The notes: generated from the sequence alone by a model not told the origin. Shown: positions 7,786 to 16,504, counted from the first letter of the stretch. The stretch: DNA of 64,000 nucleotides from Gemmatimonas sp. (GCF_027531815.1 NZ_JAPZSK010000017.1:180399-244398), one strand, 5' to 3'. Made by a program: numbers and translations.

Positions 7786-9305
7786 GGGTGGTCTCCGGCA
7801 GGGGAAAGCAGCGGTAGGACGACTTCAAACGTGGCACCGCGCGGGACATCCAGCAAACCGATGCGGCCACCGTGCGCCTGCGCAATGGCGCGGGCAATGG
7901 CGAGGCCGAGTCCGGCACCGGTGGTTTCGGCGTCGCGCGCGCGTTGCACCCCATGCACGAAGCGCTCGAACACGCGCTCCCGCTCCGCAGGCGGAATGCC
8001 GGGCCCCTCGTCGGCCACGGTCAGGTGCAACGCATTGGCGGTACGCTGCTGGCGCACCCGCACGGTGGTGCCGACGGGCGCGTGCTTGAGCGCGTTGTCG
8101 AGCAGGTTGAGCACGAGACGATGGAGCAGCATGGCGTCACCCCGCACCGTGGTCGCCGGCGTGAGCGATTCCGGCTCCACTTCCAGCGTCACGCGCTGTG
8201 AATCGGCGAGCGAGCGCACGCTGCGCACGGCATCGTGCACGAGTGCCGGCATGTCCACGGCGTCGTGGCGCATGGCCTCGTCGCGCCCGGGCTGGTCGCC
8301 GGCGTCCACGCGGGTGAGCAAGAACAGGTCATCCACGATGCGCGAGAGCCGCACCGATTCGCCGTGCACGACGGTGAGTGCCTCCCGGTACTCCGTCTCG
8401 CTGCGGCTGCTCCGCCGCAGTGTCACCTCGGCTTCGCCCCGAATGATGGCGATGGGGGTACGCAGTTCGTGCGACGCGTCGGCCACGAACTGCCGCTGCG
8501 TACGGAAGGCGTCACCCACGCGCGCGAGCAGGTCATTGATGATGCGCGCCAGTCGCCCGAGTTCGTCGTGCGCATGTACCACGGGCAACCGTTCATCGAG
8601 ATTGGCCGCGGTGATGCCAGCGGTGCGTGTGACGATGGCATCGAGTGGCGCAAGACTGCGCCGCGCGAGCAGGAAGCCCGCAATGAGCGCCACGAGCGAC
8701 GCCAGCGGGATGGCAAACAGGATGGTGGTGCGCACCTGCCGCAGCAGCAGGGTGTCGTCCACATCGGAGCGCAGCGCCGTGATGAGCAGCGCCGGTTCGT
8801 TCTCGTCGCCGGCTTCGGGCACGACGCGCAGCAGCGCGGCGCGTGCCGGCCCGCTCTCCAGCACGAGGTCGCGCACCACCACGGCGGAGTCGGAGAGCGC
8901 GCCGGCGTCGCGCTGTGCCCGCACCTGCGCCATGAGTGTGCGCACCGCCGTGGGCAGCACCACCGCCGGTTGGGCGACCTCCGGCTGCCGCGCCGCCATG
9001 AGCTGCTCGGCTTCGTCGGTGATGAAGATGTCGAGATCTCCCACGCGCAGTTCGCGCAGCACGGCCTGCTCGTGCTCGCCGCGCACCGTCTCCACCTCGC
9101 CACGTGCGGCCGCGGCGCGCCGCTCGACCAGGATGGCACCGGCCACAGCCCGCGCCGACTCGCGCACCACCGTGGCGGCGCGTTGGCGCACGACCCGCTC
9201 GAGAGTGAAGAAGCCCACCCAGGCAAAGGCGATGAGAATGACGGCCAACACCCCGGCGTTGAGGGCCGTGAGCCGCAACAGGATGGACGGACGCAGCGGC
9301 AGCAC
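7782..9305 (-). CDS. sensor histidine kinase
   Basis: 507 residues. A first transmembrane helix lies near residues 8-30 and a second near 185-208, bracketing a periplasmic sensor domain of about 150 residues that matches no domain I can name. A HAMP linker follows, then the HisKA dimerisation helix with the phospho-acceptor in DASHELRTPIAII, and the HATPase domain with NLLDNALKHAP (N-box) and VADEGPGIPPAE (G1 box). It begins 3 bp after the response-regulator stop and overlaps the Vgb-like gene by 4 bp. Its signal is unknown. Confidence 0.92.
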   Translation of the reverse strand: MLPLRPSILLRLTALNAGVLAVILIAFAWVGFFTLERVVRQRAATVVRESARAVAGAILVERRAAAARGEVETVRGEHEQAVLRELRVGDLDIFITDEAEQLMAARQPEVAQPAVVLPTAVRTLMAQVRAQRDAGALSDSAVVVRDLVLESGPARAALLRVVPEAGDENEPALLITALRSDVDDTLLLRQVRTTILFAIPLASLVALIAGFLLARRSLAPLDAIVTRTAGITAANLDERLPVVHAHDELGRLARIINDLLARVGDAFRTQRQFVADASHELRTPIAIIRGEAEVTLRRSSRSETEYREALTVVHGESVRLSRIVDDLFLLTRVDAGDQPGRDEAMRHDAVDMPALVHDAVRSVRSLADSQRVTLEVEPESLTPATTVRGDAMLLHRLVLNLLDNALKHAPVGTTVRVRQQRTANALHLTVADEGPGIPPAERERVFERFVHGVQRARDAETTGAGLGLAIARAIAQAHGGRIGLLDVPRGATFEVVLPLLSPAGDHP

Positions 9306-9308
9306 GCG

Positions 9309-9989
9309 TTACACCGGCGCGATGTCGGTGAGCACGTAGCCCACACCACGCCGCGTATGCAGCAGCGGCGTGAAGGGCTCGCGGTCGATCTTCCCCCGCA
9401 ACCGGTTCACATACACCTCCACGGCATTGGTGAGCGGGTCATGATTGTCGTCCCACACATGCGCCACGATGTCGGCGCGCGACACCACGTGCCGCGCGTT
9501 GCGCACGAGCAGCTCGAGCAGGGCGAACTCCTTGCCGGTGAGCGGGATGGGCACACCACCGCGAGTGGCGGCGTGGGCCTGCAGGTCCACCACGAGATCG
9601 GCCAGCTGCACCTGCATGGGCTGCACCGCCTCGGGGCGACGGAGCAGGGCGCGCAGACGCGCGAGCAGCTCGCCGAAGTCGAAGGGCTTCACGAGATAGT
9701 CGTCGGCGCCCGCATCGAGCCCGGCAATGCGGTCGCTCACGGCATCGCGCGCGGTGAGCATGAGCACGGGGGTGTGCACGTGGCGCGCGCGCAGCGTGTG
9801 CACCACACCAAAGCCGTCGGTCCCGGGGAGCATCACGTCGAGCACGATGGCGTCGTAGCTGTTCACCACGGCCTGTGTAATGGCCTGCGTGCCGTCGGCG
9901 CACACATCCACGGCGTACGCTTCCTCGCGCAGGCCGCGAGCGATGAGGCCGGAGAGCCGAGGATCGTCTTCAACGACGAGCACACGCAT
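9309..9989 (-). CDS. OmpR/PhoB-family response regulator
   Basis: 226 residues from ATG 9989 (MRVLVVEDD); the longer open frame upstream overlaps the UvrC-like gene. The receiver domain has the acidic pair VEDD, the phospho-acceptor Asp in AIVLDVMLPG and the conserved Lys in LVKPFDFGE. The C-terminal winged helix ends with NRLRGKID and RRGVGYVL, as in OmpR. It is the cognate partner of the kinase that follows at 3 bp. The upstream UvrC-like gene ends 11 bp away, so the transcript may start further upstream. Confidence 0.94.
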   Translation of the reverse strand: MRVLVVEDDPRLSGLIARGLREEAYAVDVCADGTQAITQAVVNSYDAIVLDVMLPGTDGFGVVHTLRARHVHTPVLMLTARDAVSDRIAGLDAGADDYLVKPFDFGELLARLRALLRRPEAVQPMQVQLADLVVDLQAHAATRGGVPIPLTGKEFALLELLVRNARHVVSRADIVAHVWDDNHDPLTNAVEVYVNRLRGKIDREPFTPLLHTRRGVGYVLTDIAPV

Positions 9990-10000
9990 GCGGGGTAGCG

Positions 10001-11155
10001 CTAGAGGTGGACGGGGCGGGCGCGGCGCTTTTCTTCCGGACGGCGGCGGAACCAGCTGGCCACGAGATAGAACTCGTCGAGGTCGTGCGTGGGGACGTCG
10101 GCGCCCGCGGGATCGGCCCCGGCGTACACCCGCTGCACGAGCGCCGTGAAGGCTTCCTGCTCCTCGGGCGTGCGTGGCGCACGCACCTCGGCGCGCACGG
10201 TGCCGCGGCGAATGAGATACACCCACTCGGCGTCGGCGTGCCCGATGGCGTGATAGCGGAAGGTGAGGCGGTCGACGTTGGCGTGAAAGTGCTGCACGCG
10301 TTCGTGCAACCAGCGTACGTGCGCGAGGCGGTCGCGCAACACGCCGGCGCGTTCGAAGGCCAACTCGCCGGCGGCGCGCTGCATGGCATCTTCGAGCAGT
10401 CGCACCGGGACGTCGCCGTGTCCCTCGAGAAAAGTGCGTACGTGGGCGGCGGCTTCGCGGTACCCCAGCGGCTGGCCGGCCCCGATGCACGGCCCGGCGC
10501 AGGTGCCCAGGTCGTGGCGCAGGCACCCGGGGGCCCGTGCCCGCGCCGCGGCGCGCGGTCGGGTGGCGGGGTCGTCGGCAAACCACAGGGCACTGCCGCG
10601 CGCCCGGCCGGTGCCGCGCACGGTGTCTTCGAGGGTGCAGTCGCGCAGCCCGGTGGCTTCGGCGAGGGCGCGCACGGCGTCGCGTACACGCGCCACGCGG
10701 CGGAAGGGGCCGAAGAGCGCCACGGCGGCGGGATCGTCGGAGCGCGCCACCACCCGCAGCCCGGGGACGGGGCCGCCGGTGAGGGCCACGTAGGCGCGTG
10801 GCCACTCGTCCATGACCATCATGGTGTTGAAGTGCGGCCGGTACTGCTTGATGAGGCGCAGCTCACGCAGCAGGGCGCCGAACTCGGTGTTGGTGTACTC
10901 CCACACGATCTGGAAGGCGTGGCGCAGGATGCGCGCGGCCTTGTTGCGGCGTCCCGTGGCGCGGAAGTACGAGAGCAGGCGGGTACGCAGTGCGCGCGAC
11001 TGCCCCACGTAGATCACGCTGCCGGTGGGGCCGAGCATGCGGTAGACCCCGGGGCGGTTCTCCACGCCCTCCCGCACGAGTGCGCGGAGCTGCTTGCGCT
11101 GGGCGGGGGTGGTTTGCGGCGGCTTGACGTGCAGGCGCGGGGCGGGGTCGTGCAT
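10001..11155 (-). CDS. UvrC-like GIY-YIG nuclease, N-terminal half only
   Basis: 384 residues. Residues about 34-115 form a GIY-YIG domain (GVYRMLGPTGSVIYVGQS, then RLLSYF and TEFGALLRELRLIKQYRP). Four Cys occur in RDC, GCL, TCA and PCI within residues 170-220, in the place where UvrC proteins carry their Fe-S cluster cysteines. A UVR-like helical segment (ELAFERAGVLRDRLAHV) follows. Full UvrC is about 600 residues; here the RNase H-like 5' incision domain and the HhH pair are missing. So this is a UvrC homologue with only the 3'-incision part, comparable to Cho. Exact role in excision repair is inferred. No obvious partner lies nearby. Confidence 0.8.
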   Translation of the reverse strand: MHDPAPRLHVKPPQTTPAQRKQLRALVREGVENRPGVYRMLGPTGSVIYVGQSRALRTRLLSYFRATGRRNKAARILRHAFQIVWEYTNTEFGALLRELRLIKQYRPHFNTMMVMDEWPRAYVALTGGPVPGLRVVARSDDPAAVALFGPFRRVARVRDAVRALAEATGLRDCTLEDTVRGTGRARGSALWFADDPATRPRAAARARAPGCLRHDLGTCAGPCIGAGQPLGYREAAAHVRTFLEGHGDVPVRLLEDAMQRAAGELAFERAGVLRDRLAHVRWLHERVQHFHANVDRLTFRYHAIGHADAEWVYLIRRGTVRAEVRAPRTPEEQEAFTALVQRVYAGADPAGADVPTHDLDEFYLVASWFRRRPEEKRRARPVHL

Positions 11156-11564
11156 GCTGGCAAGCTAGTGGTTGCGCGCTTTCTCGCGACACACTGCGAC
11201 ACGTTGCGACACGCTGCGGGGCGCTCCCGCTCACCCCGTTCGCTGCTCACTTCGGGGGTGGCCGGGCGCGCTCCGGCGCACCGCGCCTCCGCACGCCGGC
11301 GTCACCCCCTCAGGGATCCGCTCACGGGGCGGCGGGGCGCCCCGCGGCTGCACTCGCTCGGCGTCGCTGGCGCTGCGGCACCCGGCGTGGCGCGCGCTGC
11401 GAGATGCGACGCGGTGCAGAGATCCAGCGGTGGGGCCCCGCCGCCCGAGCGAGCGGCTCTCTGAGGGGGCGACGCCGGCGCGTGAGCGCACGGCCGCCCC
11501 CGAAGCAAGCCGCGAGTCGGGTGAGTGGGTACCCCACCGCGTGTCGTGGCGGCCCCCTGGCAAC
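11156..11564. other. non-coding spacer with a 193-bp imperfect palindrome
   Basis: No ORF here has a convincing product. Most of the spacer is the inverted repeat listed separately. The part next to the UvrC-like start (11156-11285) shows nothing that I recognise. Confidence 0.5.
11292..11484. repeat. large imperfect inverted repeat element
   Basis: The left part begins CACGCCGGCGTCACCCCCTC and the right part ends with the near-inverse GAGGGGGCGACGCCGGCG plus CGTG. The similarity continues inwards (GGCGGCGGGGC against GGGGCCCCGCCGCC) for about 50 nt per arm, and a weaker match continues to the centre. It lies between two minus-strand genes. A non-autonomous palindromic (REP/MITE-like) element is possible; no transposase or target duplication was seen. 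Confidence 0.5.
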
Positions 11565-13178
11565 TCACGTCTCGTACTGGAGCGACTCGCGAAACTCGCC
11601 CGCCTGACGGCGGATCTGCACCAGCTCCGGCTCGGCCATGCCGTCGAGGTGCTTGGTCATCATGCGCATGCGCGGGTGCCTGGCGAACCGCTCCCGGTGC
11701 TGCGCCATGAAATCCCAGTAGAGAAAGTTCATGGGGCAGGCGTCGGGGCCCGTGCGCTGCTTCACGTCGTAGCGGCACTCGCCGCAGTAGTTGCTCATGC
11801 GGTTCACGTAGGCGCCACTCGCCACATAGGGCTTGCTGGCCAGCACCCCGCCGTCGCCCCAGGTGCCCATGCCCGCCACATTCGGCAGTTCCACCCACTC
11901 GTAGGCGTCGGTGAACCCCGCCCAGTACCAGCGCGACAGTGCGGCGGGTTGCACGCCCAGCAAGGTGGCGAAGTTGCACTGGATCATGAGCCGGCCGATG
12001 TGATGCGTGCGGCCGTAGTCGCGCACCTGCCGAATGGTGTCGGCGAGGCATCGCATCTCGCAGGCGCTGCCCTCCACGCCGCCGTACGCTTCGCCATCGG
12101 GCGCCCAGAACCACGAGGGCAGCCCCAGCGGGGCCTCGAGCGCGTTGGCCGTACGCAGCCCGGGCATGAGCTGCCAGTACATGCCGCGGATGTACTCGCG
12201 CCAGCCGAGGATCTGCCGGATGAACCCTTCGGCGCTGGCGATGGGCACGTGGCCCTCGCGATACGCGCGTTCGGCGCGCTTCACCACTTCGAGCGGATGC
12301 AGCAGCCCCACGTTGATGATGCTCGAGAGCGTGGAGTGCAGCAGATCGGGGGCGCCGTGCACGAGGGCGTCTTCGTACGGGCCGAACTCGGGGAGCCGTT
12401 CGACGACGAACCGCTCGAGCCATGCCTTGGCGTCGCTACGTGTGACCGGCAATCCGAAGCGGTCTACCGAACCCCAGCGCCCCGTCCAGCGCGACACGCG
12501 CGCCATCTGCTCACACGTGATGGCATCGGGCTCCACGCGCCACACGTTGGGTACGGCGCGATGCTTCGGCCAGGGCTTGCGATTGTCGGCGTCGAAATTC
12601 CATTCGCCGCCGCTGGGAGTTCCGTCGGCCTCCATGAGGATGCCGTGCTTGCGCCGCATCTCGCGATAGAACCACTCCATGCGGTACTCCTTGCGGCCGC
12701 GCGCCCAGGTGGCGAACTCCTCGCGCGACGCGAGAAAGCCGCGATCCTCGCGCAGCACGAGCGATACGCCCTGCGCCTCGAGGAGGGCGCGCGCGCGGTC
12801 GAGTTCGTCCACCATGTCCTGCTCGCGCCCTTCCGTGGCCACGACGCGCGACGCGTGCAGTTCGCGCGCGATGTCGGCGAGTCCCTCGGCGTACGACGGC
12901 GCGTTGCGCAGCACGACCCGATGGCCGGCCGCTTCGAGGGACGCGGCGAAGTGACGCATGGCCGAGAGCAGCAGGACGAGCTTCTGCCGGTGCCAGGGGA
13001 GCGATGCGCCCTTGGCGACGGACTCGAGCAGCACCACGACCACATCGGCGCGCGGCTCGCGCGGGATGTTGGCTACCGCGCGGGAGCACTCCCAGGGGGC
13101 GACGAACGCCAGCGTTGGACCGGACACGCGGGGGCAACGGCCTGGCGGGTGGACGCGTTCCCGTCCGTCGGTGTGCAT
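11565..13178 (-). CDS. cryptochrome/photolyase-family protein of the Fe-S bacterial (PhrB-like) class
   Basis: 537 residues from ATG 13178; GTG 13127 (SGPTLAFV, the first beta strand) is an equally likely start because sequence before it looks non-homologous. The family is the deazaflavin/FAD-binding FeS-BCP group that includes Agrobacterium PhrB, a (6-4) photolyase. Seen here: WHRQKLVLLLSAMRHFA in the N-terminal antenna domain, GWREYIRGMYW and HHIGRLMIQCNF in the FAD domain, and the C-terminal cluster ligands CGECRYDVKQRTGPDACP, with an earlier Cys in GSACEMRC. Repair of (6-4) photoproducts is the likely job; a photoreceptor role cannot be excluded. Confidence 0.88.
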   Translation of the reverse strand: MHTDGRERVHPPGRCPRVSGPTLAFVAPWECSRAVANIPREPRADVVVVLLESVAKGASLPWHRQKLVLLLSAMRHFAASLEAAGHRVVLRNAPSYAEGLADIARELHASRVVATEGREQDMVDELDRARALLEAQGVSLVLREDRGFLASREEFATWARGRKEYRMEWFYREMRRKHGILMEADGTPSGGEWNFDADNRKPWPKHRAVPNVWRVEPDAITCEQMARVSRWTGRWGSVDRFGLPVTRSDAKAWLERFVVERLPEFGPYEDALVHGAPDLLHSTLSSIINVGLLHPLEVVKRAERAYREGHVPIASAEGFIRQILGWREYIRGMYWQLMPGLRTANALEAPLGLPSWFWAPDGEAYGGVEGSACEMRCLADTIRQVRDYGRTHHIGRLMIQCNFATLLGVQPAALSRWYWAGFTDAYEWVELPNVAGMGTWGDGGVLASKPYVASGAYVNRMSNYCGECRYDVKQRTGPDACPMNFLYWDFMAQHRERFARHPRMRMMTKHLDGMAEPELVQIRRQAGEFRESLQYET

Positions 13179-13195
13179 CTGCTTCCCACCCCCTG

Positions 13196-13290
13196 CAACC
13201 CGCCCCCTGCCCCCTGCTTCCTGCCTCCTTCGCCGCCGCGAAGAAGGGAGCAGGGAGCAGGGAGCAGGGGGCAGGCAGCAGGTGCAGCAG
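13196..13290. repeat. GCAGGGA-type repeats arranged as an inverted repeat
   Basis: CCCCTGC-type units on the left and GGGAGCAGGGAGCAGGGAGC on the right face each other across a CTTCGCCGCCGCGAAG hairpin. The same unit occurs at 4618-4672. The segment lies between the photolyase start and the end of the DUF6524-like gene. Confidence 0.6.
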
Positions 13291-13299
13291 GTGCAGCGG

Positions 13300-13731
13300 C
13301 TAGTCCGTCGCGTCCATATCCACCTGACCCGACAGGCGGCGGGAGAGGTGCGACCAGCTCATGCCCACGGCCAGCAGCAGGGCGGTGCAGACGAGCACGA
13401 CGTACGTGATGCCGCGCGAGGAGGTGGCGCTCACGATGCCGAAGTCGATGAGCAGCCAGACGAGGCCACCGGAGAGGGCGAGCACGAGCAGGGCACCGCC
13501 CATGCCAATGGAGCGGCGCGTGGCGTTGAGGAAGATGCCCCAGCCGCCAAGCAGGGCGAGGCCGGCGAGGAACTTGAGCGACGCGGGGCCGCTGGTGGGT
13601 TCACCGGTGCGCAGCGGGGCCAGAGCCCAGTGGAAGTAGCTCACCCGCTCGGGGTTGTAGGTGGCAAACACCAACACCAGCGCGGCGAGCGTGCGGGCGG
13701 CGATGCCGCCGAAGCCGGGGCCGTTAGCCAT
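13300..13731 (-). CDS. small four-helix membrane protein, DUF6524-like
   Basis: 143 residues from ATG 13731 (MANGPGFGG); the longer frame upstream overlaps the next gene and is arginine/serine-rich nonsense. Four hydrophobic helices can be drawn, separated by short loops. The VFATYNPERVSYFHWAL segment resembles the conserved TYNPxGxSYxHW element of DUF6524 proteins. Function unknown. Its start overlaps the end of the upstream membrane-protein gene by 8 bp, so the pair is probably translationally coupled and may work together in the inner membrane. Confidence 0.65.
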   Translation of the reverse strand: MANGPGFGGIAARTLAALVLVFATYNPERVSYFHWALAPLRTGEPTSGPASLKFLAGLALLGGWGIFLNATRRSIGMGGALLVLALSGGLVWLLIDFGIVSATSSRGITYVVLVCTALLLAVGMSWSHLSRRLSGQVDMDATD

Positions 13732-14260
13732 GAGAGGGAGCGGAGGAAGAGGAGAGCAGGCGCCGTGACAGCACGGTGAGGCACCAGCCGGTGGTGACGG
13801 CAATGAGCAGGAACTTGAGCGAGGCGGCGACGCCCGCCAGTGCGGCCAGCGTCGCACTGGGCCCCGCTTCGATCATGCGCCACAGCGCCCAGTTCTCCGC
13901 GGCGTCGAGTGGCGTACAGGCGAGTACCGCGGCACCCAGGGCGGCACCGGCGCGGTCCATCGTGCTGCCGGGGTGCGTGAAGCGCGGCTGCCGCAGCAGC
14001 TGCACACTCCAGCGGAAGAACCACGGATAGACGAGCAGGAAGCCCACGTCCACGCCCAGGCTAACCCGTGCCGACTCGGTCACGCCGGCGATGCGCCAGC
14101 TGTCGAGGATCTCGCGGGCCCGTGCGCTGGTAAAGGCGAGTTCGTACGCCACGATGCCCCCCGGCGTAACCGCCGCGAGCGGGGCGTCGATTCCCCGCAG
14201 CTGCAGCAGGAGAATCAGTGACAACGTGGCAAAGAACAGCCAGATCAGCAGGCGGGACAT
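13724..14260 (-). CDS. inner-membrane protein of unknown function
   Basis: 178 residues from ATG 14260 (MSRLLIWLFF); a GTG two codons earlier is possible. Hydrophobic segments lie near residues 3-20, 68-88, 105-120 and 140-165, with a charged extracytoplasmic loop (SARAREILDSWRIAGV) after the first. A DAAENWALWRMIEAG motif follows the third helix. I do not recognise a named family. It is divergent from the DUF4126 gene and coupled to the DUF6524-like gene downstream. Confidence 0.6.
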   Translation of the reverse strand: MSRLLIWLFFATLSLILLLQLRGIDAPLAAVTPGGIVAYELAFTSARAREILDSWRIAGVTESARVSLGVDVGFLLVYPWFFRWSVQLLRQPRFTHPGSTMDRAGAALGAAVLACTPLDAAENWALWRMIEAGPSATLAALAGVAASLKFLLIAVTTGWCLTVLSRRLLSSSSAPSHG

Positions 14261-14318
14261 TCCCACACGGTAGCGCCGGGTGTTCGCGGGCGGAACGGGA
14301 AGGCGCTATTTCTTCGGC

Positions 14319-14963
14319 ATGAATGCAATTCCTGTGACGGCCGACGCGCTGCTGGGTATTGCCGTGGGCTTCGGGCTCGCGGCCGCGGCCGGCTTTCGCG
14401 TCTTTGTGCCGCTGCTCGCCGCCGCCATTGCCGCGAAGACGGGGGTGCTGGAGCTGTCGCCCGGCTTCCAGTGGCTGGCCACCACGCCGGCGCTCGCGGC
14501 ACTCGGCACGGCCACGCTCCTCGAGGTCGGGGCCTATTCGGTGCCGTGGCTCGATCAGCTGCTCGATCTGGTGGCCACCCCGGCCGCCATGGTGGCGGGG
14601 ATGGTGGCGGCGGCCAGTGTGGTGGTGGATCTCCCCCCGGTGCTCAAGTGGGGCGCCGTGCTGCTGGCCGGCGGGGCAGCGGGCGTGACACAGGGGGCCA
14701 CGGTATTCACCCGCTTCAAGAGCACCACCCTCACCGGCGGCATGGGGAACCCGGTGGTGAGCACGCTCGAGCTGGTGAGCGCGGTGGTCACGAGCGTGCT
14801 GGCGATCTTCCTGCCCATGCTCACGCTGGTGGCGGTGCTGCTGCTGTTCGTGTTCTTCACGCGGCGCGTGCACGGCGTGCTTTTCGGTCGTCGCGCGGCG
14901 CGGGCGGCGGCCGCTGCCGCCAACGGCCCGCCCAAGGTGCCGCGCGGGCCCATGCGGCGCTGA
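14319..14963 (+). CDS. DUF4126 family membrane protein
   Basis: 214 residues from ATG 14319; GTG 14280 upstream adds a non-homologous, non-hydrophobic stretch. The protein opens with LLGIAVGFGLAAAAGFRVFVPLL, the conserved N-terminal helix of DUF4126. Further helices follow, with WLDQLLD, VDLPPVLKWG and GNPVVSTLE between them. The C-terminus is a basic tail (GRRAARAAAAAANGPPK). Homologues are inner-membrane proteins of unknown function. It stands alone on the plus strand and is divergent from the membrane-protein pair on its left. Confidence 0.75.
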   Translation: MNAIPVTADALLGIAVGFGLAAAAGFRVFVPLLAAAIAAKTGVLELSPGFQWLATTPALAALGTATLLEVGAYSVPWLDQLLDLVATPAAMVAGMVAAASVVVDLPPVLKWGAVLLAGGAAGVTQGATVFTRFKSTTLTGGMGNPVVSTLELVSAVVTSVLAIFLPMLTLVAVLLLFVFFTRRVHGVLFGRRAARAAAAAANGPPKVPRGPMRR

Positions 14964-15038
14964 TTCACGACGGCCGCGGTGCGGGTGGCGCGGTGCAGGT
15001 CGCGCGTTGCGGGTCGCGCGGTGCCGCGCCGCCACACG

Positions 15039-15494
15039 CTACCCCGGCTTCGCCACCATGCACCACACCGCGTAGACGAGCGGCGCGGTGGCAGTCCAAC
15101 CCCATACGCTCCAGCGGCCATAGGCGCGCACGAGTGGCTCGTCGTTGGCGCCCCCGGTGTGCTGCACCATGCGCCGCTGCGCGGGCACGAGCACGACGAG
15201 CCAGAGCACCGTGGAGAGCGTGAGCGCCACGAGTGCCTGCCGTATCCACGGCGTGTCCCACAGCGGCAGGCCGCGCTGCAGCGCCAGCGTGATGCCGCTC
15301 ACGGTGAGCAGTGCGCCGCCACCCACGGTGAAGCACCAGTCGGTGATCACGATGGCACGCGCGGCGCGCCGGAAGTCGTGCGTGTGCCGCGCGCGCCAGA
15401 AGATGGCGGTCCACACACCGGTGACGATCACGTTCCCCACGAACACGATCGCGCCCAGCACATGCGCGGTCTTGAGGAACGCATCGAGCGTCAC
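15039..15494 (-). CDS. DUF2269-like integral membrane protein
   Basis: 151 residues from GTG 15494 (TLDAFLKTAHVLGAIVFVGN), the only start that begins at the hydrophobic homology; the frame upstream overlaps the DUF1080 gene. The protein has four transmembrane helices with a conserved His in KTAHVLG near the start and a second helix containing ITDWCFTVGGG. DUF2269 proteins have this architecture. Role unknown. It follows the DUF1080 gene by 13 bp and may be co-transcribed with it. Confidence 0.65.
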   Translation of the reverse strand: MTLDAFLKTAHVLGAIVFVGNVIVTGVWTAIFWRARHTHDFRRAARAIVITDWCFTVGGGALLTVSGITLALQRGLPLWDTPWIRQALVALTLSTVLWLVVLVPAQRRMVQHTGGANDEPLVRAYGRWSVWGWTATAPLVYAVWCMVAKPG

Positions 15495-15507
15495 GGCGCG
15501 CGGCGAC

Positions 15508-16458
15508 TCACTTGGGCGTGCCCACCACCGGGGTGATGCGGATGTTGCGGTACTCCACCGACGTGTGATCGCCCTGCAGGTAGATGGGCCCCGGTTCGCC
15601 TTCGTTGGCGTCGAGCGCACCACCGGTGATGCCGGGAATCGTCTGATCGGCGATTACCGTCTTGCCGTTCAGCACCACCGTGACGCGGCGACCGATGAGC
15701 GTGATGTCGAAGGTCTGCCACACGCCGGCGCCCAGGTGCGCCTGCTCGTTGGGCACGAGGAAGCCGTACACGCCGCCCAGGTGCGTGGAGAGCGGTTCGC
15801 CGAGCGGGCTGTCTTCCACCTGCACCTCATGACGACCGCGCAGATAGATGCCGCTGTTGCCGTTCTTGGGGACGCGGAACTCGAGATGCAGCCTGAAGTC
15901 GGTGAACTTGTCTTTGGTGGCGAGGTTGGCGCCCGACTTGGTGTTGGTGAGCAGGCCGTTGATGACCTTCCACTGATTGTCACCGCCGGGCAGCGCTTCC
16001 CACGCGTTCATGTCGTTGCCGCCGAAGAGTACGATTTCCTTGCCCCACACCGGCGGCGCGCCGCGACGCAGCGTTGGCGCGCGGACGCCGGTGAAGCGGT
16101 GCTTTTCACCGTTGGGCTGCGTGATGATCCCCGCCAGCTTGTCACCGGTGAGCGTGGCCTCCACCTGCACATCGGTGGCCTGCAGCTCCCACTGCGGCGG
16201 CAGCGTGAACTGCACGCGCCCGTTGTCGTAGGTGACCTTGCCAAGGGGGCGCGCACTGCCGCCGCCGGCCACGAACCGTCCCACCAGCGTCCGGTGCCCT
16301 GAGAGCGAGACCTCGAACCAGCTGGGATACACCCGTTCGGTCCCCTGCACCGTGAGATCCCAGCGGCCAATGATCGGCGCCCCCGCCTGCGCCTCGGCGG
16401 TCAACGGGAGCGCAGCAATGAAGCAGGCAGCAGCCAGGGACAGCAGCGGGCGAACCAT
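15508..16458 (-). CDS. secreted DUF1080 (3-keto-disaccharide hydrolase-type) protein
   Basis: 316 residues from ATG 16458, which gives a Sec signal peptide (cleavage near AEAQA). The C-terminal half is a DUF1080 concanavalin-like domain: VLFGGNDMNAWE, WKVINGLLTN, NGNSGIYLRGRHEVQVEDS, YGFLVP and VEYRNIRI are all family elements. An N-terminal domain of about 130 residues precedes it and contains GRWDLTVQGTERVYPSWFEV, a lipocalin-like beta region also seen in other Gemmatimonadota and planctomycete DUF1080 proteins. The family includes 3-keto-glucoside hydrolases; the substrate here is unproven. Located in periplasm or outside. Confidence 0.85.
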   Translation of the reverse strand: MVRPLLSLAAACFIAALPLTAEAQAGAPIIGRWDLTVQGTERVYPSWFEVSLSGHRTLVGRFVAGGGSARPLGKVTYDNGRVQFTLPPQWELQATDVQVEATLTGDKLAGIITQPNGEKHRFTGVRAPTLRRGAPPVWGKEIVLFGGNDMNAWEALPGGDNQWKVINGLLTNTKSGANLATKDKFTDFRLHLEFRVPKNGNSGIYLRGRHEVQVEDSPLGEPLSTHLGGVYGFLVPNEQAHLGAGVWQTFDITLIGRRVTVVLNGKTVIADQTIPGITGGALDANEGEPGPIYLQGDHTSVEYRNIRITPVVGTPK

Positions 16459-16504
16459 GCGCGAGCACCTCGAACGCAAGAAGTGGTGAGGAAAACGGAT
16501 CGCC

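Noticed and set aside
6829..9339. 836-codon plus-strand open frame opposite the histidine kinase and Vgb-like genes
   Set aside because: Ser/Arg-rich sequence without domain signatures; the opposite strand codes for clear HisKA, HATPase and propeller motifs. A high-GC antisense shadow.
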